A stretch of DNA of 64,000 nucleotides. It comes from G963422565 sp963422565 (GTDB lineage Bacteria; Pseudomonadota; Alphaproteobacteria; MPNO01). The stretch spans positions 3,038,001 to 3,102,000 of the forward strand of contig OY730228.1 of the NCBI GenBank assembly GCA_963422565.1. The letters run 5' to 3'. The translations under genes were made by a program, and so were the position numbers. The notes beneath the pieces were generated by a model. The model did not search any database and was not told the DNA's origin. It saw nothing but the letters and a program-made list of their open reading frames with translations. This document shows, piece after piece, positions 30,721-37,466 of the stretch (position 1 is its first letter; each line of letters starts with the position of its first letter).

Positions 30721-31815
30721 TCATGTCTCCACTTCGTAGGCTGCAAGCTTGTTCCAGTCGAACGACACGCCAATGCCGGGCTCGTCCGGGGCCACGGCCC
30801 GACCGCCCTCCATCTTCAGGGGACGGTGGGTGTAGTCGTCGATCGGGAAACTGTGGACTTCGAGCCAGCCCGCGCGCGGCTGTCCGGCGAGCAGGCTGAC
30901 ATGCAGTTCCTGCATGCCGTGGCTGCACACCGGGATACCGTTCCGCCGTGCCAGTGCGGCGACCCGGAGCCAGCCGGTTATCCCTCCGCAATTGGAGGCG
31001 TCGGGCTGAATATAGGACAGCGAGGCACGGTCGAAGGCCTGCTCGAATTCGTGGATGGTGTGCAGGTTCTCGCCCATGGCCAGCGGGACACCGGTCGCTT
31101 CGGAGATGGCGGCATAACCCGAATAGTCGTCGGGCACGATCGGTTCCTCGAACCACAGGATTCCGAAGTCCCGAAACGCCAGAGCGGCTCTTATCGCCCG
31201 GTCGCACGTCATGGAATAGTTGGCGTCGACCATGAACGCGGCGTCGGGGCCGATCAGGTCGCGTACCGCGCGAACACGGGTGACATCTTCGTCGAGGGAG
31301 TCGCGGCCGACCTTGATCTTCACCGCACCGAAACCGCGGCTCATATAGCCTCGGACATTGTCCAGCAATCTTTCGAGCGGAAAGCCGAGGTCGATGCCGC
31401 CGCAATATGCGGCCGCGGTTCTTCCGGCATCGCCGGCCATGGCGTGGAGAGGTGTACCGTCGGCCTTGCCGCGGATGTCCCATAACGCGATATCGACGGC
31501 GGAGATGGCGAAGGAGGCGACTCCGCCCCGGCCGACATAGTGGATGTGCCACCACATCTCGTCGTTCAGGCGATCGATATCGCTGCCGTCCCGACCGATC
31601 GCGAACGGGGTCAGGTCGTGGTCGATCATGGCCTTTATCGCCCGGCCGCCCCGGCCGCCGGTATAGGTGTAACCGGTGCCCGATAGCCCGTTCCGCAACT
31701 CGACCGTGGCGGTCACCAGCTCGAAATGGGTGTGATCCCCATGTTTGGCGTCGGTTAACGTTTCCTCGAGAGGCACCCTGAAAAGCTGCGTGCGGACGGC
31801 TGCGATTCGCGCCAC
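30721..31815 (-). CDS. Enolase-superfamily sugar-acid dehydratase, L-talarate/galactarate dehydratase-like
   Basis: A 364-residue mandelate racemase-subgroup enzyme, GTG 31815 behind AGGGGGG. Catalytic parts are all visible: KIKVG (KxK base), MVDANYSM, WFEEPIVPDD and GENLH (three metal ligands), and CSHGMQELH (general acid His). The segments TGYTYTGGRGG, WWHIHYVGRGGVASFAISAVDIALWD, ASNCGGITGW and LEVHSF closely resemble L-talarate/galactarate dehydratase. It would dehydrate a hexarate or related sugar acid taken up by the upstream DctPQM transporter. L-fuconate dehydratase is the main alternative, given the SDR partner. Confidence 0.88.
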   Translation of the reverse strand: MARIAAVRTQLFRVPLEETLTDAKHGDHTHFELVTATVELRNGLSGTGYTYTGGRGGRAIKAMIDHDLTPFAIGRDGSDIDRLNDEMWWHIHYVGRGGVASFAISAVDIALWDIRGKADGTPLHAMAGDAGRTAAAYCGGIDLGFPLERLLDNVRGYMSRGFGAVKIKVGRDSLDEDVTRVRAVRDLIGPDAAFMVDANYSMTCDRAIRAALAFRDFGILWFEEPIVPDDYSGYAAISEATGVPLAMGENLHTIHEFEQAFDRASLSYIQPDASNCGGITGWLRVAALARRNGIPVCSHGMQELHVSLLAGQPRAGWLEVHSFPIDDYTHRPLKMEGGRAVAPDEPGIGVSFDWNKLAAYEVET

Positions 31816-31826
31816 GACTCGCCCCC

Positions 31827-33104
31827 CTATCTGTAGACTGCCGACGGCAGCCACAAAGCCAGCTGCGGAAAGAACGCGATCAACAGGAGCACGACCAGCA
31901 ACGGCGCCAGGAACGGCATCGTCGCCCTGACGCACCGCTCGAACGGCACCCCCGCGACATCCGAAAGGACATAGAGCACCATGCCGACAGGCGGCGTCAG
32001 CAAGCCGATCATCAGGTTGAGAATGACCAGGATTCCGAGATGGACCGGATCGATGCCCGCCTTGGCGGCGATCGGCGACAGGACGGGCACGAGGACGGTG
32101 ATCGCGGCGATCGTCTCCATGAACATGCCGATCAGAAGCACGATCGCCATGATGATAAGTAGCAGGAAGTACCTGTTGTCGGTCAGGTCCAACAGCGCAT
32201 CGCCGAGGAGCGTGGCGACCTGGTTGGCGGTCAGGATCCAGGCGAAGATGGTCGCCGCCGCAACGATCATCAGAATGGCGGCCGAGGTCTCGATCGTGTC
32301 CATCGACACTCTGACGAGATGCCGCCAGTTCAGGCTCCGGTAGACCGCCAGACCCAGAAACAGGGCATAGGCGACCGCGGCCACCGCCGCTTCCGTCGGG
32401 GTGAAGGCGCCGGTGACGATGCCGCCGACGACGATGATGGGGGTCAGCAGGGGAAGAAAAGCGTCCTTGAAGGTTGTCCAGAGACGGCACGGGTCGAACA
32501 TCGAGTCGCGCGGATAGCCTCGGCGGCGGGCATTGAAGGCCACCATGACCATCAACGAGACCGCCATCAGGAGGCCCGGAATCAAGCCGGCGGCGAACAG
32601 CTCGCCGATCGAGGCGGATGCCATGACGCCGAAGATCACCAGCGGCAGGGAAGGCGGAATGATCGGCCCGATCGTCGAGGACGCCGCCGTGATGCCGACC
32701 GAGAAATCCGTATCGTAGCCGGCATCGCGCATCGCCTTGATCTCGACATTGCCGAGACCGCCGGCATCGGCGACGGCGGCCCCCGACATGCCGGCGAAGA
32801 TGACGCTGGCGCTGATGTTCACATGGCCCAGCCCTCCGTGCATCCAGCCGACGAAAGCCCGGGCGAAGGCGAATATTCTCGTCGTGATCCCGGCCGTGTT
32901 CATCAGATGTCCGGCGAGGATGAAGAAGGGAATGGCAAGCAGCGGAAAGCTGTCGATGCCGTTGATCATGTTGTGGATCAGAACCACCTCGGGCAGGCCG
33001 GCGATCACGATATAGGCCAGCGAGGAGACCGCCAGAGAAATTGCGACCGGAACGCCGGCGACGAGGAGAATGCCGAGGAGGACGAACAGCACCATCAGAC
33101 CCAT
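31827..33104 (-). CDS. TRAP transporter large permease subunit (DctM)
   Basis: A 425-residue protein with about twelve hydrophobic segments, starting MGLMVLFVLLGILL. The ATG at 33104 is preferred, with AGGTGG five bases upstream, though a GTG at 33113 directly follows the dctQ stop. Motifs include GMSGAAVADAGGLGNVEIKAM and IIPPSLPLVIFGVM, and LLTPPVGMVLYVLSDVAG near the end. It forms the ion-coupled translocation channel with the DctQ subunit. Located between dctQ and the dehydratase gene, so the imported solute is probably the dehydratase substrate. Confidence 0.95.
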   Translation of the reverse strand: MGLMVLFVLLGILLVAGVPVAISLAVSSLAYIVIAGLPEVVLIHNMINGIDSFPLLAIPFFILAGHLMNTAGITTRIFAFARAFVGWMHGGLGHVNISASVIFAGMSGAAVADAGGLGNVEIKAMRDAGYDTDFSVGITAASSTIGPIIPPSLPLVIFGVMASASIGELFAAGLIPGLLMAVSLMVMVAFNARRRGYPRDSMFDPCRLWTTFKDAFLPLLTPIIVVGGIVTGAFTPTEAAVAAVAYALFLGLAVYRSLNWRHLVRVSMDTIETSAAILMIVAAATIFAWILTANQVATLLGDALLDLTDNRYFLLLIIMAIVLLIGMFMETIAAITVLVPVLSPIAAKAGIDPVHLGILVILNLMIGLLTPPVGMVLYVLSDVAGVPFERCVRATMPFLAPLLVVLLLIAFFPQLALWLPSAVYR

Positions 33105-33113
33105 GGCCGCCAC

Positions 33114-33671
33114 CTAGGAAGATGTTTCGAACTTTCGCGCGGCCACCAGATCCGGTGGCGACCGAAGGGTGCGAAGGAGCCGGAGAGCGGCGAATAGCGC
33201 CATGGCGAAACAGGCGCCCACGACGGTGTAGTAGATGACGCCCTTGGGAATACGGATCGATACCATCATCTGCGCGCTGGTTCGTTCGGCGAGCTCGATC
33301 GCCAGAAGACCGGCATAGGCGAAGAATCCGGTCACGAGAGCGTCGACGAAGACTGCAAGGGGCTTGATCGAAGGTTTCGGCAGATAGCGATACAAAAATT
33401 TGAGACTGATATGTGTATCCTTTCGGACGCAGATGACCGAGCCGATGAAGCCGAGGAGAATCAGAAGGTATCGGGCGATCTCTTCGGTCCAACCAAGGCT
33501 GTCGTTCAGAACGTAGCGCGTGAAGAACTGAAGACCGACGATGATCAGCAGGGCGACGAAAACGGTCAGAGCCGGGATGTCGTGAAGGCGGATGTCCGAG
33601 ATGTCGTCGGACATGTTCTCGAGATCGACGGCGGCCGGCCGTGCGTCCCCGATGCCCGGGTCGCCGTTCAT
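33114..33671 (-). CDS. TRAP transporter small permease subunit (DctQ)
   Basis: A 185-residue protein with four hydrophobic segments and the DctQ signature FFTRYVLNDSLGWTEEIARYLLILLGFIGSVICVRKDTHISL. It pairs with DctM to form the TRAP permease. The gap to dctP (33672-33779) holds a strong stem-loop; the stop codon touches the dctM reading frame, so dctQ and dctM are co-translated. Confidence 0.94.
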   Translation of the reverse strand: MNGDPGIGDARPAAVDLENMSDDISDIRLHDIPALTVFVALLIIVGLQFFTRYVLNDSLGWTEEIARYLLILLGFIGSVICVRKDTHISLKFLYRYLPKPSIKPLAVFVDALVTGFFAYAGLLAIELAERTSAQMMVSIRIPKGVIYYTVVGACFAMALFAALRLLRTLRSPPDLVAARKFETSS

Positions 33672-33736
33672 GGCGCGTCCGCCGTTTCCCGTCTTCTCGC
33701 GAACCGACCGCGCATCGGTCTGGGGGTCGGAGATCC

Positions 33737-33770
33737 CGACCTCCCCGGCGCAACGAGGCCGGGGAGGTCG
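33737..33770 (-). terminator. Intercistronic stem-loop between dctP and dctQ
   Basis: A perfect 13-bp stem (arms 33737-33749 and 33758-33770; core GACCTCCCCGGC / GCCGGGGAGGTC) with an 8-nt loop, starting 10 nt after the dctP stop on the transcribed minus strand. No T-run follows, so it is more likely a partial terminator or an mRNA-stabilising end that lets the binding protein be made in excess over the permease. Confidence 0.6.
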
Positions 33771-33779
33771 CCCGTTCGC

Positions 33780-34775
33780 TTATTTCGCGTCACTGATCGC
33801 CTGGAGCCTCTTGTAGATATCGCCGCTGAACGGCAGGCTCTCGTCCTGGAGAGCCGGGGCGACGACCGCCATGAACGGCGTCCGGTCGATGTCGTTGACC
33901 TTGACCCCCTTGTCGCGGAACCAGCCGACCAGCTCCTGTTCTGACTTGACGATTTCGGCCGTCACCCAATCCGCCGTTTCGACGAGCACCTTGGCGACCG
34001 CCTCGCGATCGGCATCGCTCATTTTTCTGAGCGCCGACGCCGCAACCACGGTGAAGGTCGAGTTGGTGATATGACCGGTCAGATTGATGTTCGACTGCAC
34101 CTCGTAGAACTTCTTGGCCTGGATGGTCGGCAGAGGGTTCTCCTGCGCGTCGACCACGCCCTGCTGCAGTGCCAGATAGACTTCGGAAAACGCCATAGGA
34201 GTCGGGTTGGCGCCGACCGCTTTCGGAAACAGTACGTAGGCGGGTGCGTTTGGCACCCGGATCTTCAGCCCCTTCATATCCGCCGGCGTCAGAATCGGCT
34301 TATTCGAGGTCACGTGGCGGGTGCCGTAATAGCTGATCGCCGTGATCCGGTTGCCGCCGGTCGCCTTGGCGAACCCGTCAGCCAGTTCCTTGAACAGGTC
34401 GCTTTCGCCATAGGCCCGCCAGTGGGCCAGCCCGCGCAGCGTGAACGGAAAGTCGGTGATCGAAATCGGCCCGTAGATGGAGCCGGCGAAACCGGCGCCG
34501 GTATAGATGATGTCGACGGTGCCCAGGCTCAGGCTCTCGTTGAGCGCCTTCTCCTTGCCCAGGGACGAAGCCGGGAAGACCTTCACCTCGATCCGGCCGG
34601 CCGTATCCTTCGCGATCTGCGCCGACGCCATCAAGGCCGCCTTGTGCAGCGGGTGACCGACTTCGTAGACATGGGCGAACTGCAATGTGGTGGCAGCGGC
34701 CGCCGCGCCGCTGCCGGCAAGGACGACGCCCAGCGCCGCTGCGCCGCGCAATGCCTGCTTCAGAATCGGGGACAT
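33780..34775 (-). CDS. TRAP transporter substrate-binding protein (DctP)
   Basis: A 331-residue periplasmic protein with a Sec signal (about 1-27, ending SGAAAAA-T). The mature part has LQFAHVYEVGHPLHKAAL, the ligand-arginine motif MKGLKIRVPNAPAYV, and FSEVYLALQQGVVDAQENPLPTI, all DctP hallmarks. It captures an organic acid, probably the sugar acid processed by the dehydratase. It heads the operon dctP, dctQ, dctM, dehydratase, SDR, divergent from the GntR regulator. Confidence 0.95.
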   Translation of the reverse strand: MSPILKQALRGAAALGVVLAGSGAAAAATTLQFAHVYEVGHPLHKAALMASAQIAKDTAGRIEVKVFPASSLGKEKALNESLSLGTVDIIYTGAGFAGSIYGPISITDFPFTLRGLAHWRAYGESDLFKELADGFAKATGGNRITAISYYGTRHVTSNKPILTPADMKGLKIRVPNAPAYVLFPKAVGANPTPMAFSEVYLALQQGVVDAQENPLPTIQAKKFYEVQSNINLTGHITNSTFTVVAASALRKMSDADREAVAKVLVETADWVTAEIVKSEQELVGWFRDKGVKVNDIDRTPFMAVVAPALQDESLPFSGDIYKRLQAISDAK

Positions 34776-34898
34776 CCATTCCTCCCATCGCTATGTGGAC
34801 CCGCCCGGGTGCCGCCTCGCTCGCCGGATCAGCAGAGTGCGCTGTCCCTGACGGCGCCGAGGGCTCCGCCTGATAGCATGCCGGTTCTCGCAGAGCAA

Positions 34899-34921
34899 AT
34901 AAAAAATCTATTATTTTTTAT
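34899..34921. promoter_or_regulatory. AT-only palindrome in the dctP/gntR divergent promoter region
   Basis: A perfect inverted repeat with 9-bp arms ATAAAAAAT (34899-34907) and ATTTTTTAT (34913-34921) around CTATT; 22 of 23 bases are A or T in a GC-rich genome. It lies in the 223-bp spacer between the divergent dctP operon and the GntR-family gene, 124 bp from dctP and 78 bp from the regulator. Best guess: operator of the adjacent GntR protein or an A-tract upstream element. The nearby TTCGATGGTTTCGATTC (34926-34942) contains two TTCGAT copies and may belong to the same control region. Confidence 0.55.
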
Positions 34922-34998
34922 CATGATTCGATGGTTTCGATTCTATTGTCGGCAACGATGCAGACACCGGCGCCAGGGAAACCGCGCGGTATGGCAGT

Positions 34999-35784
34999 AT
35001 GAACGGACCAGCCAGGAAGGCGGGCGGGGGGCCGGCCGGCCCCCGGATTCAGCGGGCGACCCTGACGACGCAGATCGTTGATCTGCTGAAGAAGCGCATT
35101 CTCGACGGGAAACTGGTTTCCGGAGACCGCGTCTGGGCGGCGGACCTGGCCGAGGAGTTCGGTACCAGCATCATACCGGTGAAGGAAGCGCTGCTCGTCC
35201 TCCAAGCCGAGAACTTCATCACCAACATCCCGCGCCGGGGGTCCGTCATCCGTCTGTTCGGCAGGACGGAGATGGAGGAGCTGTACGATCTGCGGGAGCT
35301 GATCGAGATCGAAGCCCTGCACAGGGCCGAAGCCGCCGGGGCGCTGGACGATCGATTGATCGCGGAGCTGACCGCGTGCAACGAGCGCATCGGTGCGCTG
35401 AGGAGAGACGGCGGGTTCTCCGACCAGCCCGCCGCCTTCGAGCAGGACCGGCGGTTCCACGACATTCTCGTCGGTGCGTCAGGTCACGGCGCACTGTCGA
35501 CCTGGTACACCCGACTCAACGAACAGGTGCAGATCATCCGTTACGCCAGCTGGAATATCGGCCCGCGTGGCGACAAGACCTATGACGAGCATGGACGGAT
35601 CATCGATGCGGTCTCGAGGCGCGACGGCGGTCGGACCAGAGCCGCGATATCCAGCCATCTGGATTCGATACGTCGCGACTTCCGCGACGCTATGGCCGCC
35701 GGTGCGGAGGGCGGCGCGGAACCCGGTCGGCGGCGCTGCGCACCGCAGGACGCCCGACGGCGGCGGGCCCCCGGCGTAAGCTGA
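34999..35784 (+). CDS. GntR family transcriptional regulator, FadR/FCD subfamily
   Basis: A 261-residue regulator: N-terminal winged helix (TLTTQIVDLLKKRILDGKLVSGDRVWAADLAEEFGTSIIPVKEALLVLQ; residues about 22-70) and a C-terminal all-helical FCD domain with the metal/ligand-binding Asp and His residues in DRRFHDIL, YDEHGRIIDAV and ISSHLDSIRRDF. It is divergent from the sugar-acid TRAP/dehydratase operon, which it most likely controls with a sugar acid as effector. The C-terminal 30 residues are Arg/Gly-rich and run into remnant DNA, so the original end may have been lost. Confidence 0.92.
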   Translation: MNGPARKAGGGPAGPRIQRATLTTQIVDLLKKRILDGKLVSGDRVWAADLAEEFGTSIIPVKEALLVLQAENFITNIPRRGSVIRLFGRTEMEELYDLRELIEIEALHRAEAAGALDDRLIAELTACNERIGALRRDGGFSDQPAAFEQDRRFHDILVGASGHGALSTWYTRLNEQVQIIRYASWNIGPRGDKTYDEHGRIIDAVSRRDGGRTRAAISSHLDSIRRDFRDAMAAGAEGGAEPGRRRCAPQDARRRRAPGVS

Positions 35785-35785
35785 C

Positions 35786-35947
35786 GCGCGCCGCGATCGC
35801 CGCTGCGTCCATGTTGTCGAGCATGATCGCGCCGGCATCGGCGGCGTCCCCCGCCCGGTCCGGCCGGTCGCGCTTTCCCGCGATCTCGAGCAGCGCCCTG
35901 GCGCGGGCGGCGGCGGCGATCGATCCGCAGGCGGCGTATTTCGAGCG
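35786..35947 (-). pseudogene. Remnant of nicotinate-nucleotide pyrophosphorylase gene (nadC)
   Basis: The minus-strand translation reads KYAACGSIAAAARARALLEI, a degraded-looking stretch, then AGAIMLDNMDAAAIAARVS. This matches the middle of NadC (quinolinate phosphoribosyltransferase), where the order is DNHIAAxGxIxxAVxRAR ... AGADxIMLDNM. The KDNH substrate motif is spoiled and neither the N-terminal nor the C-terminal part of the gene is present. It lies between the gntR gene and the duplicated junction sequence. I read it as a fragment left by rearrangement. Confidence 0.55.
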
Positions 35948-35993
35948 CGCGCGAAGCCCCGGCGCCCTCGACCGGCCGTGCATCGGCGCGGGC

Positions 35994-36131
35994 GGCGGGA
36001 TAGGCTGCGGTTCGGGTTCGCAGCGGCCCGCGCGGGAGGCCGGCCGGCCGGTATCGGAGAACGGGTTCGGATGAGCAGGACGGTCGGCATTTTCGGCCTG
36101 GGGCTGATCGGCATGGCGCTGGCGCGGCGGC
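35994..36131 (+). repeat. Right copy of the junction sequence found diverged at 29738-29855
   Basis: This copy spans the 77 bp before the 3-hydroxyisobutyrate dehydrogenase-like gene and its first 20 codons. It differs from the left copy by an extra GC-rich stretch near 36025-36045 and scattered substitutions. The two copies are direct repeats that bracket the SDR to GntR island and the nadC remnant. Confidence 0.75.
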
Positions 36132-36931
36132 TCATGTCGGCAGGACACCGGGTGATCGGGCTGGACCCCGATTCGGCGCGCGAGGCCATGCTGGTCGAGG
36201 CGGGCGGCGCGGTCGGCACGGGCGAAGAGGTCTGGCGGTCCGACATCGTCCTTTCCGCCGTGTTCAGCACCGATCAGCTTGCCGATCTGATCGGCGCCGC
36301 GCCGATCCTCGACGGGGCGACCTGCGTGTCGATGAGCACCTGCGACCCCGACGGCATGGCGCAGCTGGCGGCGGCGGCGGCGAAGAAGTCGGTGACGCTG
36401 GTCGAGGCGCCGATTTCCGGCACCAGCCGACAGGTGGCCGAGGGAACCGCGCTGCTGCTGCTGGCCGGGGCGCCGGCGGGGCTCGACCGGTTCGAGGACA
36501 TCGCCGACGCGATCTCGCCCAACCGGGACCGCGTGGGGGCAATCGGCAACGGCAACCGCATCAAGCTCGTGATCAACCTCGTGCTCGGGCTCAACCGGGC
36601 GGCGGTGGCGGAGGGGCTGGTCTTCGCCGAGGCGGCCGGTCTGGATGCGACGCAGTTTCTCGACATCGCCCAGCGTTCGGCGGCCCGGTCCGAGGCGATG
36701 GCGTCCAAGGGGCCGTCGATGGCAGCGCGGGACTTCGCGCCGGTCGGCCGGATCGCCCAGTCGCACAAGGATTTTCGCCTTATCGAAGAGGTAGCCGTCC
36801 GAAACGGGCTGAAGCGCCTGCCGATGGCGGGGCGCTATCTGGAATTGATGGCCGAGTCCCTCGAGGCGGGCGAAGCCGAGCTGGATAATTCTGCCGTCTA
36901 TCTCGCGATCTCACGGCTGGCCCGGTGCTGA
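36071..36931 (+). CDS. NAD(P)-dependent 3-hydroxyisobutyrate dehydrogenase-family oxidoreductase
   Basis: A 286-residue beta-hydroxyacid dehydrogenase: TVGIFGLGLIGMALARRLMSAG (Rossmann), VSMSTCDPDGMAQLA, VEAPISGTSRQVAEGTALLLLAG (substrate-binding motif), and the catalytic Lys in GNGNRIKLVINLVLGLNRAA. Family members include tartronate semialdehyde reductase, L-threonate dehydrogenase and 2-(hydroxymethyl)glutarate dehydrogenase. The last acts in ferredoxin-dependent nicotinate degradation, whose reductase gene lies 535 bp away; tartronate semialdehyde reductase would fit the sugar-acid island on the other side. Context allows both. Confidence 0.88.
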   Translation: MSRTVGIFGLGLIGMALARRLMSAGHRVIGLDPDSAREAMLVEAGGAVGTGEEVWRSDIVLSAVFSTDQLADLIGAAPILDGATCVSMSTCDPDGMAQLAAAAAKKSVTLVEAPISGTSRQVAEGTALLLLAGAPAGLDRFEDIADAISPNRDRVGAIGNGNRIKLVINLVLGLNRAAVAEGLVFAEAAGLDATQFLDIAQRSAARSEAMASKGPSMAARDFAPVGRIAQSHKDFRLIEEVAVRNGLKRLPMAGRYLELMAESLEAGEAELDNSAVYLAISRLARC

Positions 36932-37466
36932 CTCCCGTCCGTTCCCGGACGACGCGAGATGCAGCCATGATCGGGGGAGGCGGACCCGCCGGTCTTGGAA
37001 GGTTTGAGCCGTCCGACGGTGACGGTCCCATCGTCGCCGCCCGTCTGGGCCATACGACATGCGATATCGGCTGTGGCGGGCGCCGCGTCTCGCTCCTTTT
37101 CGGTGTCGGGCGCTCTGCGGCTCGGTGGGTCAGCCTGTAGTCTAGGATCCGTATCTCCGTCTTCGCCGCAGGATCTCGTATCTGTCCTGCTTCCATTCGA
37201 CCTTTCTCGGGGAAACGTCGCGCGGGCTTCCTGCCGATCGGGCCTTGTACCATGACAATTTCTGTTCCCATGGGGAGGCCGTCTCCTGGATAAAATATGA
37301 CCAGGCAGCGGATGTCTTGCACCGAGTCACGCAAGCTCCGGCGAGCTGGTGCCGCAAGGGAGCTTTGGGGACGGAGCGGCGCGGGAGTTCATGTCGGGCG
37401 GATCGCCATCGGCATCGCGATGCGCGCCGATCTTCCGAATCGGCCGGACCGCCCCGATGATTCCCG
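36932..37466. other. Intergenic region between convergent genes, no gene recognised
   Basis: A 535-bp spacer between the ends of the 3-HIBDH-family gene and the 6-hydroxynicotinate reductase gene. The part 37140-37330 is less GC-rich than its surroundings and is open on the minus strand in two frames; one ends in KVEWKQDRYEILRRRRRYGS, which looks protein-like, but I cannot name a family and there is no good start. It may be another gene remnant. No terminator hairpin with a T-run was seen. Confidence 0.4.
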
